NCBI GenBank assembly: GCA_037138595.1 | Contig: JBAXIB010000002.1 | Span: 62,001 to 126,000 of the forward strand | Reading direction: 5' to 3' | From: UBA4742 sp037138595 | GTDB taxonomy: Bacteria; Actinomycetota; Acidimicrobiia; Acidimicrobiales; Acidimicrobilacustridaceae | DNA length: 64,000 nucleotides | Shown: positions 42,485 to 51,848 of the stretch, in pieces | How the letters are laid out: the number at the start of each line of letters is the position of its first letter | How positions within the stretch are numbered: the first letter of the stretch is position 1 | Position numbers and translations under genes: made by a program | Notes under the pieces: model-generated | The model's input: only the letters and a program-made list of their open reading frames with translations | Database searches by the model: none | What the model was told of the DNA's origin: nothing

Positions 42485-43408
42485 TCACGATTGGTCGATC
42501 ACCACTACGCCGGATCGCACCGCAGGATCTCCCTGACCATTGCGCACCTCGAACCACACCTCAAGCTCAAGACTTCCAATCACACCGCGCTGACGTTGCC
42601 GACATTCCGTTATTTCAATCGTGATGGTTGATGGCATCATCACCATGGCGCCAAAGCGACCGGCAATTCTTCGAACTCGAGCAGGATCACCATCGGCGAA
42701 TTCATCAACGATTCGACTCACTGCCATCGCGAGAAATGCGGTGCCGTGAAGGATGATCCCTGGCAGGCCTGCAGCCTGCGCTGTGACAACATCGGTGTGA
42801 ATGGGGTTCCAAATACGGGCACATTCGGTATAGATATGGGCTGCTTGCGCACCAATGTGCTGGTGCCAACGCGTCTGCTGCGTCACACCGACCGTCTGCT
42901 GTCGATGAGACGCAACAACCATCGGAGCAGCAATTTCGGCTGGCGCTGGACGGTCAATCCCTTCAACCGAAACACCTAAAAAGATCGAGCCCATCCGTGT
43001 ACTGAAGACGATGTCGCCCACCGCGTCGACCGTGTCGAGTCGCAAGACCTCATAAGCCCCGGGTGTGCGCTTTTCGATGCCTTCAACTACCGCTGTTGTG
43101 CGTAGCAGTTCACCGGGGCGAGCCAATCGAACGATTTGCACCTCGTGGGAGGCATGAACGCCGCGAATCCGTTCAGCGATCGGGAGCATGCTTCGGGCCA
43201 CCAAATCGCGAGCAGCGAGCACAACCGGCCACTCCAAACAAACTGGAAACAGCGGATGGGTCACAATTCCAATCGGCGACGAGGTATCGCTATAGCGGGT
43301 ATTCAGATCCCCGATGCCGGCGGCGTAGGCCATTATCCAGCGAGCATCAACGAAGTGGTCGAACGATTCGGTAGCGCGGCCAACGGCAGACGATGGGAGG
43401 GGCATCAT
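42485..43408 (-). CDS. MaoC-type double-hotdog dehydratase
   Basis: The start at ATG 43408 (MMPLPSSAVGRATESF) is set by GAGG five bases upstream; a frame to 43450 adds nothing recognisable. It has 307 residues with two hotdog domains. The N-terminal one is like the (R)-hydratase substrate domain (ARWIMAYAAGIGDLN, THPLFPVCLEWP). The C-terminal one holds the hydratase segment YTECARIWNPIHTDVVTAQAAGLPGIILHGT. It should hydrate enoyl-CoA or a similar thioester. It is divergent from the ABC exporter and its lipid substrate is unknown. Confidence 0.85.
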   Translation of the reverse strand: MMPLPSSAVGRATESFDHFVDARWIMAYAAGIGDLNTRYSDTSSPIGIVTHPLFPVCLEWPVVLAARDLVARSMLPIAERIRGVHASHEVQIVRLARPGELLRTTAVVEGIEKRTPGAYEVLRLDTVDAVGDIVFSTRMGSIFLGVSVEGIDRPAPAEIAAPMVVASHRQQTVGVTQQTRWHQHIGAQAAHIYTECARIWNPIHTDVVTAQAAGLPGIILHGTAFLAMAVSRIVDEFADGDPARVRRIAGRFGAMVMMPSTITIEITECRQRQRGVIGSLELEVWFEVRNGQGDPAVRSGVVVIDQS

Positions 43409-43593
43409 TCGATCCTCGCACACCTCAAAGCGATGGATCCGCCGAAGCAATGAACTCGGACTCCGGTTGCGGATGCCGCGACTACGCGGGGGCTACACCT
43501 TGAGCGGTAAGTTCGTACCATGACGTTTGACCAAGGGGCTCGTGACGTCATGGACACATGTAGCGTCCTGACCTTGACTCGCAACTGCCTGAG

Positions 43594-45633
43594 GTGGGTC
43601 TTTCCAACCAGCCATCGATGTCAAACTCGATGACGTCACTTTCGTCAACGACGGATGGCAGCGACCAAAGCATCCTGGAACTCGACGTCGACGAATTCCA
43701 GCCAGTAGCCGAGGTCGCTCGCTATCGAGCGCCGCGCGCCACCATCAACCCCGATCAAAGTTTGGGTTGGGTTCGACGCGTCTGGCCCATCGTGATGACC
43801 TACAAACTTTTGTTGTTCTCGTCGATCGGACTCGGCGTGGTGTCAATCGCGATCAATGTCACGATCCCGTTGGTGACTGCACGAGCGATCGACAACGCTC
43901 TCATCGACCGAACGGCACCCCTTTTGCGATTCGTCGTACTGCTCGTCATTCTTGGGATCGCGCGCGGTCTTTTGTCCTATGGCTATCGCTTCGGCCTCTA
44001 CAAGATGGCGTTTCGTATCGAAACCGATTTGCGGTCGATTATCTTTCGACACCTGTCCACATTGTCATTTTCGTTTTATGACCGAGTGCAGTCCGGTCAG
44101 TTAATTTCACGCGCCAATTCCGACATTCGATCCTTGCAAATGTTCCTCGCATTCGCTCCACTCATTGGCCTGTCGATCCTCAGCTTTGTGTTGGCACTCA
44201 TCCTGATGCTGTCGATCAGTGTGTCATTGACCTTGGTGTCGATTGCATGCCTTCCCGGCGTGTACGTCCTCGGCGTATTGCTTCGCAATCAAATCTTTCC
44301 GCTCTCGTGGATCGTGCAAGCGCGAACGGCAGACGTCGCAACAATCGTCGATGAAAACGTCAACGGAGTCCGGGTCGTTCGCAGTTTTGCCGCCGAGCAA
44401 CAACAAATTCGCCACCTCGCACGATCAGCTCGGCGCCTACAGTGGGCCAACATCGCCACGGTAAATTCCCGCGCTCGTTACACACCGATAATGGAAAATC
44501 TTCCTCGCGTTGGACTCGTCGTCGTCTTGTTGTATGGAGGCTGGCTCGTCATCGACGGCCAACTTCAACTCGGCGTGCTTATTGCGTTCAATGCCTACAT
44601 CCTGATGATGCAGACGCCTTTTCGACTCCTTGGCTTTTTCATGATGCTGCAACAACGCGCTGCTGCATCGGCCGAACGCATTTATGAAATCCTTGACGAA
44701 TCATCGAATCTGACTCAACGACCCACAGCCGCGAAGCTGCGAGATCCAACGGGCCGCATCGAGTTTCGGAATGTCCGGTTTGGCTATCGCGACCCTGTAG
44801 TTGTCAGTGACGACGATTCCGGCGACGAACAGCCTGATACCACCGACGTCCTCGTCGATTTCAATCTCGTCGTCGAACCAGGCGAAACCGTCGCCCTCGT
44901 CGGTCGCACCGGTTCAGGGAAGTCGACCGTCGCTCGCCTTCTCCCCCGTTTTTATGATGTACGAGCGGGACAGGTACTCATCGATGGCACCGACGTCCGC
45001 GATCTCACCATCACGAGTCTCCGTGCCAACGTTGGGCTGGTACTCGACGAGCCATTTCTATTCTCGGTATCGGTTCGTGAAAATATTGCCTACGGCCGAC
45101 CCGACGCGCCGATCGATCAAGTCATCGCTGCTGCAGTTGCGGCCCAAGCCGATGAGTTCATTTCCGAATTGCCCGGCGGATACGACGCAATCATCGGAGA
45201 ACGCGGTTACACACTTTCGGGTGGGCAACGACAACGAATCGCTCTAGCCCGAACTTTTTTGGTGAATCCGAGATTGCTGGTGCTCGATGACGCCACGAGC
45301 GCGATCGATGTTCAAGTCGAATCACGTATCCACGAAGCGCTCGAACTACTGCTTCGCGATCGAACCACGATCGTGATAGCCCATCGACTTTCAACAATCA
45401 GCCTCGCTGACCGGGTGGCGCTTCTCGAAGGTGGTCGAGTCATCGCCACCGGCACCCACGCTCATCTCATGGCAACCGATCCGAGATATGTCGAAGTGTT
45501 GGCCAGAACCGAGAGCGACGAGATCGCCAGCGAAGCGGTCCGCGTCGGACGCGCCGAATTGGACCTGGCCGAACGAGCAACCGAAAAGGTCATGGTTCGC
45601 GAGGCTGGAGTCGTTGGGGATGTCGACCAATGA
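43594..45633 (+). CDS. ABC exporter half-transporter, degenerate-site subunit
   Basis: A 679-residue protein with a six-helix ABC exporter domain (about 65-370) and a C-terminal ATPase. Walker A is VGRTGSGKST and the signature LSGGQRQRIALART is intact. Walker B reads LVLDDATSAID, with Asp where the catalytic Glu should be, and the Q-loop position reads LVLDEPFLF instead of VPQEPFLF. This marks the non-catalytic side of a heterodimer. A Thr/Ser-rich N-terminus of about 60 residues precedes the helices. The GTG at 43594 is uncertain; ATG 43618 is an alternative. Its stop overlaps the partner's start. Confidence 0.9.
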   Translation: MGLSNQPSMSNSMTSLSSTTDGSDQSILELDVDEFQPVAEVARYRAPRATINPDQSLGWVRRVWPIVMTYKLLLFSSIGLGVVSIAINVTIPLVTARAIDNALIDRTAPLLRFVVLLVILGIARGLLSYGYRFGLYKMAFRIETDLRSIIFRHLSTLSFSFYDRVQSGQLISRANSDIRSLQMFLAFAPLIGLSILSFVLALILMLSISVSLTLVSIACLPGVYVLGVLLRNQIFPLSWIVQARTADVATIVDENVNGVRVVRSFAAEQQQIRHLARSARRLQWANIATVNSRARYTPIMENLPRVGLVVVLLYGGWLVIDGQLQLGVLIAFNAYILMMQTPFRLLGFFMMLQQRAAASAERIYEILDESSNLTQRPTAAKLRDPTGRIEFRNVRFGYRDPVVVSDDDSGDEQPDTTDVLVDFNLVVEPGETVALVGRTGSGKSTVARLLPRFYDVRAGQVLIDGTDVRDLTITSLRANVGLVLDEPFLFSVSVRENIAYGRPDAPIDQVIAAAVAAQADEFISELPGGYDAIIGERGYTLSGGQRQRIALARTFLVNPRLLVLDDATSAIDVQVESRIHEALELLLRDRTTIVIAHRLSTISLADRVALLEGGRVIATGTHAHLMATDPRYVEVLARTESDEIASEAVRVGRAELDLAERATEKVMVREAGVVGDVDQ

Positions 45634-47561
45634 TGAGCTTCGGAGCGGCACCAGGGTCGCCATTCAGCGGGCCAGGGGCCACCGCATCAAGCGCGGCGGC
45701 AGGCCTGCCCTTCGCTGGAATCCCAACCGAACTTGCTCGCAAAGTCGAAGGAATCCTCGCGACAGAACCCGAGCACCCCGACGAAGTCATGGGGTTCAGC
45801 CAGATACCCAACGACGATGAGCAGTCACCGTTTACGTTGCGGTCGTTCGTCGGTCAACACCGGTCGAAAATGCTGGTGGCATTCGGACTCATCGTATTAG
45901 AGACACTGGCTCAACAAGCCGGTCCGCTGCTCACAAAAATCGGCATCGACCGCGGCATTAGCCAAAAAGATATGGCGGTACTGCTCGTGGTGTCAGCAAT
46001 CTATTTGGGCACAATCCTCATCAACGTTGGAGCTTCGCGTAGCCGAGTGTCGTTCACAGGTCGTCTCGGCGAACAGTTGATGTTTGAGTTGCGCCTGCGG
46101 GTCTTTTCCCATTTTCAACGGTTATCGCTCGAGTTTTTTACCGACGAAAAGGCTGGACGCCTGATGACCCGGATGACCAGTGACATCGACGCACTCACCA
46201 CGTTGTTTCAAGACGGCCTCGTCAATCTCGGGGTCCAAGCACTTACCTTGGTCGTGATCGGCATTGTCCTGTTCGTCATGAGCCCAACCCTCGCCGTGAT
46301 CACCATTGCGTTGGTCGTGCCAATCATGTTTTTGCTCACATTGTGGTTTCGGTCCGCAAGCGACCGCGGCTATCGACTCGTGCGCGACCGAATCGCCGAA
46401 GTGCTCGCCGATCTCCAAGAGAGCCTCTCTGGCATTCGGATCATTGCTGCCCACAATCGTCGCGCCCACAACGTGATTCATCATGACAACGTGATCGGCA
46501 GCCACCTTGATGCCAATCTGCACACGTCAAAGGTTGGGGCAATTTATGGGCCCGCGACCGAGGTCGTCGGCGTTCTTGGCCAAGCCGCAATCCTGCTGAT
46601 CGGCGGCAACATGGTCCTCAATGGGACGCTGAGCTTGGGTGAACTCACTGCATTCGTGTTGTACCTCACCGCATTTTTCGCTCCGATCCAGCAACTCGTT
46701 CAGCTGTACAACACCTACCAACAGGGCCAGTCAGCAGTCACCAAATTGCGTGACCTACTTGGCACCGCGCCCTCCGTTGCGGAGGCACCCGACGCCGTTG
46801 ACCTCCCATCGATCGCTGGGACTATCGACTTCGACACCGTCAGTTTTGGTTACCTCCGGTCAACGCCGGTGCTCGAAAAGGTGTCACTCCACATTGCCGC
46901 TGGTGAGACATTCGCGCTCGTCGGTCCGACGGGTGCCGGAAAGTCAACAATCGCGAAATTGGTTACCCGTTTTTATGACCCAACCGAAGGGTCCGTAAGT
47001 ATCGATGGGTTCAATCTGCGCGATGTCACCTTTCACTCGCTGCGAACCCAACTGGGCGTGGTTCCCCAAGAACCATTTCTCTTTGCTGGGACTATTCGCG
47101 ACAACGTGGCGTTCGCTCGACCATCGGCTACCGACGATGAGGTACGCGACGCGTGTCACGCCGTGGGCATCGACGATTTAATCGAGCGCCTTCCGGGTGG
47201 TCTTGACGCTGTTGTCCATGAACGAGGCTCGTCGCTCTCGTCGGGCGAACGACAACTCCTTGCACTCGCACGCGCCTTTCTGGCTCGCCCTCGCGTGTTG
47301 GTACTCGACGAAGCTACGTCGAACCTTGATTTGCGCTCGGAATCCCAAATCGATCGGGCGCTTGACGTCTTGCTCGAAGGCCGCACGGCGATCATCATCG
47401 CCCATCGACTTGCTACCGCTATGCGCGCTGACCGAATCGCCGTCGTTGATCACGGATCGATCATCGAAATGGGCACGCATACTGAACTGATCGCCCTTGG
47501 CGGTCACTATGGCGAGATGTACGCGACATGGATCGCTCATACGGTTGGCAGTTCTCAGTGA
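45630..47561 (+). CDS. ABC exporter half-transporter, catalytic-site subunit
   Basis: A 643-residue partner of the preceding gene, starting at an ATG overlapping its stop. The ATPase has Walker A VGPTGAGKST, the Q-loop VPQEPFLFAG and Walker B VLVLDEATSNLD with the catalytic Glu present. Its signature is LSSGERQLLALARAF, a deviation from LSGGQ. Together the two give one complete nucleotide site (this Walker motif with the partner's LSGGQ) and one degenerate site, as in TM287/288-type exporters. The N-terminus is Pro/Gly/Ala-rich. Substrates of such exporters are usually drugs or lipids; here unknown. Confidence 0.92.
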   Translation: MMSFGAAPGSPFSGPGATASSAAAGLPFAGIPTELARKVEGILATEPEHPDEVMGFSQIPNDDEQSPFTLRSFVGQHRSKMLVAFGLIVLETLAQQAGPLLTKIGIDRGISQKDMAVLLVVSAIYLGTILINVGASRSRVSFTGRLGEQLMFELRLRVFSHFQRLSLEFFTDEKAGRLMTRMTSDIDALTTLFQDGLVNLGVQALTLVVIGIVLFVMSPTLAVITIALVVPIMFLLTLWFRSASDRGYRLVRDRIAEVLADLQESLSGIRIIAAHNRRAHNVIHHDNVIGSHLDANLHTSKVGAIYGPATEVVGVLGQAAILLIGGNMVLNGTLSLGELTAFVLYLTAFFAPIQQLVQLYNTYQQGQSAVTKLRDLLGTAPSVAEAPDAVDLPSIAGTIDFDTVSFGYLRSTPVLEKVSLHIAAGETFALVGPTGAGKSTIAKLVTRFYDPTEGSVSIDGFNLRDVTFHSLRTQLGVVPQEPFLFAGTIRDNVAFARPSATDDEVRDACHAVGIDDLIERLPGGLDAVVHERGSSLSSGERQLLALARAFLARPRVLVLDEATSNLDLRSESQIDRALDVLLEGRTAIIIAHRLATAMRADRIAVVDHGSIIEMGTHTELIALGGHYGEMYATWIAHTVGSSQ

Positions 47562-47598
47562 CGATGCTCGGCGTCAGTAATCATGGCGACTGCTTCGA

Positions 47599-48315
47599 AT
47601 GACGGTTTGGGGTTTAGCGTTGGCGTTTGTGACGATGGCTGCCGGCACACTTGTCGGTGGCACGGTTGGATTCGGCACCAACTTGGTTGCCGCACCAATC
47701 CTTGCCTTGATTAATCCCGAACTCGTTCCGGTTCCAATCATCTTGGCATCTGGAGTTTTCAACCTGCTGGTCGCTAGACGCGACCGGGGGATTCATCCGT
47801 GGCACGAAATTCGCTGGCCCCTTGTCGGATTAGTCCCCGCCAGCATTGTCGGTGCTGCCACTGTCGCAGTGATCGACCAACGCGAACTCAGTATCATGTT
47901 CGCGGTCCTTGTGTTGCTCGCCGTCGCCTTGAGCGTCTCGGGCCTCCATCCGCCACCTTCGCGCCATGCGCTAGCCGTTGCCGGAATGTGTTCCGGTTTC
48001 ATGGGTACGACTGCCGGCATCGGCGGGCCACCTATCGCCTTGATGTTTCAGCACCACCATGGTCAGCAAATTCGCGCGTCGCTGTCACGATTTTTCGGAA
48101 TCAGTTCGGTCGTGGCGATTATTCCGCTTGCGGCGTTCGGGCAGGTCCACATCGCTGATCTTGCGCGCGCCGCCGTCTTGATCCCTGGCGGATTGTTCGG
48201 ATTCGTACTTTCGCAACACGCGGCAAGGCGCATTGACCATGGCGTCGCTCGCCGGGCCGTCTTGCTGGTCTCAGGTGCTTCGGCTTGTGTGGTGCTACTT
48301 CGGGCACTCACCTAG
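47599..48315 (+). CDS. TauE/SafE-family membrane transporter
   Basis: A 238-residue membrane protein of about seven or eight helices. The family N-terminal half has LVGGTVGFGTNLVAAPILAL and PELVPVPIILASGVFNLLVARRD, and the second half repeats with GFMGTTAGIGGPPIALMFQHH, the strongest family mark. TauE/SafE proteins are proposed sulfite or organosulfur exporters. The SsuD-like gene about 570 bases downstream would release sulfite, which would fit, but they are not in one operon. It starts about 40 bases after the ABC exporter genes. Confidence 0.88.
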   Translation: MTVWGLALAFVTMAAGTLVGGTVGFGTNLVAAPILALINPELVPVPIILASGVFNLLVARRDRGIHPWHEIRWPLVGLVPASIVGAATVAVIDQRELSIMFAVLVLLAVALSVSGLHPPPSRHALAVAGMCSGFMGTTAGIGGPPIALMFQHHHGQQIRASLSRFFGISSVVAIIPLAAFGQVHIADLARAAVLIPGGLFGFVLSQHAARRIDHGVARRAVLLVSGASACVVLLRALT

Positions 48316-48343
48316 GCGAACCGATGCCAACAACACGAGCGTT

Positions 48344-48829
48344 TCAGGAACCCGCTTCGTCGGCGAGCACCGTTTCGATGCGTTCTAATGTTGCAGCCAT
48401 ATTTCGCCGAGTCGACTCACGCAGGCGCCGCACCATTGGCTTGCCAAGGGCTGCCTCTTGGGAAATATCCCAGCTTTCGCGCACTCGAGTTCCGCCGTCG
48501 ACGGGTTCAAGTTCGTAGCGCCAAATGCGGCCGGCCACGAACCGACCAAGTGGAGTTGGTCCCCTCGTTTGCCACGCGAGCAGTCGGTCCTTTTCGTATT
48601 CGACCACGGTGTTCACCATCGAGTAGGGAATGCCCAAACGCATTGACATTCCAAACTGGCTCCCCAGAACCAACTCTTGGGAAGGTCCCTTTGCTTCGAC
48701 CACGGTGCCGGATCCATCAACATCGCGATGCCGCGCCGGGTCAGCGATCAAGGCAAAAATCGCCTCGGCAGGTGCGGGGATAATTCGTTCGACAGTCTCA
48801 ATGTCTGCTGATTCGCTCATGGCGTGCAT
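48344..48829 (-). CDS. SRPBCC (START-like) family protein
   Basis: A 161-residue protein of the polyketide cyclase/START-like fold: ERIIPAPAEAIFALIADPARH at the N-terminus, then GSQFGMSMRLGIPYSMVNTVVEYEKDRLLAWQTRG and RIWRYELEPVDGGTRVRESWDI. These bind a hydrophobic ligand in a helix-grip pocket. The start may be ATG 48829 or 48820; neither has a clear ribosome-binding site. It is convergent with the TauE/SafE gene. Ligand unknown. Confidence 0.87.
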   Translation of the reverse strand: MHAMSESADIETVERIIPAPAEAIFALIADPARHRDVDGSGTVVEAKGPSQELVLGSQFGMSMRLGIPYSMVNTVVEYEKDRLLAWQTRGPTPLGRFVAGRIWRYELEPVDGGTRVRESWDISQEAALGKPMVRRLRESTRRNMAATLERIETVLADEAGS

Positions 48830-48880
48830 GGTAGCGAGCCAGAACCCGCTTGCGAGTACCAGAGCTAACGGTTCAGGGAA

Positions 48881-49999
48881 TCAGCGAAATGTGGCACGCT
48901 CCGCCGATGCCACCGGCACAGGTGGACCATCAAGCAGACCGCGTTTGCGTAAACGTGGCATCACGCCTTCGCCAAACCAGTACGCCTCTTCGAGGTGGGG
49001 GTATCCCGACAAGATGAACTCGTCGAATCCCATGTCGTGATAGGTGCTAATCACCTCGGCAACTTCGTCATGACTGCCGACGATCGCCGTTCCCGCACCA
49101 CCACGAACAAGGCCGACACCAGCCCAAATATGAGGAGCGATCTCTAATGAATCACGATCGCGACGACCGTCGTGAAGCGAAGCCATCCGCTGCTGTCCCA
49201 CCGACTGCGTCGATGAGAAATCAGCTCGAGCAGCAGCAATTGCTTCATCGGGAACCGATGCAAGCAATCGACTTGCCTCTGCCCATGCATGTTCTGAACT
49301 CTCGCGGGTGATGACATGAAATCGAATGCCGAAACGAAGCTTTCGACCGTAGGCTGCCGCCAAGGACGCAACTCGACTCACGCGTTCACGCACCATTTCG
49401 GGTGGCTCACCCCAGGCCAAATACACATCGACATGTTGCGCGGCGACCTGCTCAGCTGCACTCGATGCGCCACCAAAATAGACCTCGGGAATCGGATTCG
49501 GAATCGAACGCGTGGTGGCGTCGCTGACGCGGTAATGCTCACCGGTATACGAGAACGGCTCACCGGACCACGCTCCGCGCATGACCTCGATGAACTCTGC
49601 CGTGCGTTCATAACGCGCATCGTGATCGAGCCAATCGCCGAATCGAGCCAGCTCATGGGTATCCGCGCCGGTCACGACATTGAGCAAGAGTCGATCGCCC
49701 GACATCCGCTGATACGTGGAAGCCATCTGTGCGGCCAACGTGGGCGACAAAAATCCGGGACGAAAGGCGACCAAGAACTTGATCCGCTCGGTCTCTCCCA
49801 ACAACGCTGCAGTCATTAGCCACGCGTCCTCACACGCGGTGCCAGTTGGTGTCAACATTGCGTGATACCCGAGTTGTTCGGCGGCGCGAGCCACGGTCGC
49901 AAGGTAAGCAAGCGTTGGCTCGCGATGGTGAGAATCTTGGCCAATCCCGACCAGGTCACGACTATCGCCGCCGGTAGGCAGAAACCAATGAATCTTCAT
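48881..49999 (-). CDS. ssuD: FMNH2-dependent alkanesulfonate monooxygenase, SsuD-like
   Basis: The start is set at ATG 49999 (MKIHWFLPTGGDSRDL), giving 372 residues; the longer frame crosses the divergent mscR promoter region. It is a luciferase-like monooxygenase: LLMTAALLGETERIKFLVAFRPG, STYQRMSGDRLLLNVVTGADTHELARFGDW, YERTAEFIEVMRGAWSGEPFSYTGEHY, and DMGFDEFILSGYPHLEEAYWFGEGV near the end match SsuD. SsuD cleaves C1 and larger sulfonates to aldehyde and sulfite using FMNH2. No ssuABC or ssuE is adjacent. Another two-component LLM substrate is possible. Confidence 0.82.
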   Translation of the reverse strand: MKIHWFLPTGGDSRDLVGIGQDSHHREPTLAYLATVARAAEQLGYHAMLTPTGTACEDAWLMTAALLGETERIKFLVAFRPGFLSPTLAAQMASTYQRMSGDRLLLNVVTGADTHELARFGDWLDHDARYERTAEFIEVMRGAWSGEPFSYTGEHYRVSDATTRSIPNPIPEVYFGGASSAAEQVAAQHVDVYLAWGEPPEMVRERVSRVASLAAAYGRKLRFGIRFHVITRESSEHAWAEASRLLASVPDEAIAAARADFSSTQSVGQQRMASLHDGRRDRDSLEIAPHIWAGVGLVRGGAGTAIVGSHDEVAEVISTYHDMGFDEFILSGYPHLEEAYWFGEGVMPRLRKRGLLDGPPVPVASAERATFR

Positions 50000-50057
50000 C
50001 AGGTCGCTAGTGTCGCGCAGCAATGGTCCCCGCGCGTAGGGAACCAAAAGGGGAACC

Positions 50058-51152
50058 ATGCCAACCAATGTCCGGGCCGTCGTTGCTCGATCAGTCAATA
50101 GTCCGGTCACCGTTGAGGAAATTGTCGTTCCCGATCCCGGGCCCGGCGAAGTCACTGTCGATGTCCATGCGTGCGGCGTCTGCCATACCGACTTGCATTA
50201 CCGCGACGGCGCAATCAATGACGAATTTCCATTCCTCCTCGGCCATGAGGCGGCCGGAGTCATCGACGCAGTTGGGTCCGGCGTGACCGACGTCGCTCCG
50301 GGCGATTTCGTTGTCCTGAATTGGCGGGCAGTATGCGGGGTGTGTCGGGCCTGTCGTAAGGGCAAGCCACACCTGTGCTTCGCTACCCATAACGCAATCC
50401 AGAAGATGACACTTCTTGATGGAACCGAGTTGACCCCCGCGTTGGGTATCGGAGCATTTGCTGAAAAAACCCTTGTAGCGGCGGGCCAAGCCACCAAAGT
50501 CAATCCCGCGATAGACCCAGCAGCAGCCGGCCTCATCGGCTGTGGCGTCATGGCTGGTTTTGGTGCGGCGATCAATACCGGTGGGATTGGTCCCGGAGAT
50601 TCGATCGCCGTATTCGGATGCGGTGGGGTGGGCGATGCAGCAATTGCAGGGGCGGCGTTGGTTGGCGCAAACCCGATTATTGCGGTCGACGTTGACCCCA
50701 CCAAGTTGGCATGGGCCATGCAATTCGGGGCAACACACACGGTCAACGCGTCGAAGGTTGACCCCGTTGAAGCGATCCGAGCACTTACCGACGGATTCGG
50801 TGCCGATGTTTGCATCGAGGCTGTAGGTAACCCTGCGGTGCTCAAGCAAGCATTCTTCGCTCGCGACTTAGCGGGAACGGTTGTCCAAGTCGGCGTACCC
50901 ACGCCAGACATGGCACTTCCCGACATCCCCATGATCGAGTTCTTCGGTCGAGGTGGTGCACTCAAGCCGTCGTGGTACGGCGATTGCCTTCCAAGTCGGG
51001 ATTTTCCCATGCTGGTTGAACTCAGTCTGCAAGGCCGATTTCCGCTAACCGATTTCGTGACTGAACGCATCAGCATCGACGACGTCGAGGCGGCATTTGC
51101 CATGATGTCATCAGGCGAAGTCTTGCGTTCGGTGGTCGAGTTCGATCGATGA
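50058..51152 (+). CDS. mscR: S-(hydroxymethyl)mycothiol dehydrogenase MscR
   Basis: A 364-residue zinc-dependent alcohol dehydrogenase (MDR). Catalytic zinc ligands lie in HACGVCHTDLHYRDG and LLGHEAAGVI; the structural zinc is CGVCRACRKGKPHLC. The cofactor loop is VFGCGGVGDAAIAGAALVGA. Segments such as NAIQKMTLLDGTELTPALGIG, GAFAEKTLVAAGQATKV and GGALKPSWYGDCLPSRDFP match the actinobacterial formaldehyde/nitrosothiol dehydrogenase using mycothiol. It detoxifies formaldehyde as the mycothiol adduct and S-nitrosomycothiol. It diverges from ssuD. Confidence 0.9.
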   Translation: MPTNVRAVVARSVNSPVTVEEIVVPDPGPGEVTVDVHACGVCHTDLHYRDGAINDEFPFLLGHEAAGVIDAVGSGVTDVAPGDFVVLNWRAVCGVCRACRKGKPHLCFATHNAIQKMTLLDGTELTPALGIGAFAEKTLVAAGQATKVNPAIDPAAAGLIGCGVMAGFGAAINTGGIGPGDSIAVFGCGGVGDAAIAGAALVGANPIIAVDVDPTKLAWAMQFGATHTVNASKVDPVEAIRALTDGFGADVCIEAVGNPAVLKQAFFARDLAGTVVQVGVPTPDMALPDIPMIEFFGRGGALKPSWYGDCLPSRDFPMLVELSLQGRFPLTDFVTERISIDDVEAAFAMMSSGEVLRSVVEFDR

Positions 51153-51181
51153 CTGACTAATCCGACCGGTATCGTTAAGCC

Positions 51182-51415
51182 ATGGCCCATCCTTCATCAA
51201 CGTCCCATCGCCCCGAGGTCACCCACGATCCAACCCTCGGCGACGGTGACCACGAAAAGTTTGCCCACATTGTGAAAAAGAACGAACTCACTGACGCCAT
51301 GGTGTTTGGCGAGGAAATCACTGCGCTGTGCGGCAAGAAATGGGTACCGACTCGGGACCCACAAAAGTTTCCGGTGTGCCCGGCTTGTCGAGATCGCCTC
51401 TCATCAATGGCGTGA
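51182..51415 (+). CDS. DUF3039 small zinc-binding-like protein
   Basis: A 77-residue protein with the core HIVKKNELTDAMVFGEEITALCGKKWVPTRDPQKFPVCPACRD. The Cys at ALCGKKW and the CPAC pair near the end suggest a small zinc site, as in DUF3039, which is almost restricted to actinobacteria. Function unknown. It starts about 30 bases after mscR, on the same strand, and may be cotranscribed. Confidence 0.88.
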   Translation: MAHPSSTSHRPEVTHDPTLGDGDHEKFAHIVKKNELTDAMVFGEEITALCGKKWVPTRDPQKFPVCPACRDRLSSMA

Positions 51416-51437
51416 ATGCCGCCGCCGAATTGTCTTT

Positions 51438-51848
51438 TTAGCGAGACCCCAGAAAAATCACGGCGAGCCCGGCTACTCCTACCGCTACGGTTCCATAAGC
51501 CGCCGGGGAAAGATCACTCCAGGTTGCGACAGGTCGCTGACGCGTTTGATGTCCGCGACGACGATGTGCGCTCCAGCGCCCTAAGAGCCACGTACCGATG
51601 CCAATCGTCAAAAGAATGGACCCGGCGATTGGTTCACTGGCATTTCCCGTGATTGTCGGCATCCCTCGAAACACAATAATTCCGCAGGCAACAAGCGAGA
51701 CTCCGCTTCGGGACCAAGCTAAGTCGGTTCGCTCCGCTGCAATACCCGGGTCAGGACCGACATAATTTCCGTATTCGGTGTAATCGGATTCCGAATCTCG
51801 CTCGACGCGTTCAAGCGGGTTGTGATTCGGGTGGGCTTGGTCGTTCAC
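51438..51848 (-). CDS. DUF202 small membrane protein, downstream copy
   Basis: The GTG at 51848 begins VNDQAHPNHNPLERVE and overlaps the upstream gene's stop (GTGA), so 136 residues is preferred over the longer open frame. It resembles DUF202/YidH proteins: GIAAERTDLAWSRSGVSLVACGIIVFRG, then two further membrane helices (GSILLTIGIGTWLLGRWSA, YGTVAVGVAGLAVIFLG). The function of this family is not established. It forms a two-gene unit with the following entry. Confidence 0.8.
   Translation of the reverse strand: MNDQAHPNHNPLERVERDSESDYTEYGNYVGPDPGIAAERTDLAWSRSGVSLVACGIIVFRGMPTITGNASEPIAGSILLTIGIGTWLLGRWSAHRRRGHQTRQRPVATWSDLSPAAYGTVAVGVAGLAVIFLGSR

Noticed and set aside
43543..43637. Two TGACGTCA palindromes upstream of and within the start of the ABC exporter gene
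   Set aside because: The same palindrome occurs elsewhere in the window inside coding sequence (near 3914 and 21554), so it is explained by base composition.
50198..51190. 330-codon minus-strand open frame opposite mscR
   Set aside because: Low-complexity Ser/Thr/Pro/Ala shadow of a well-supported dehydrogenase.
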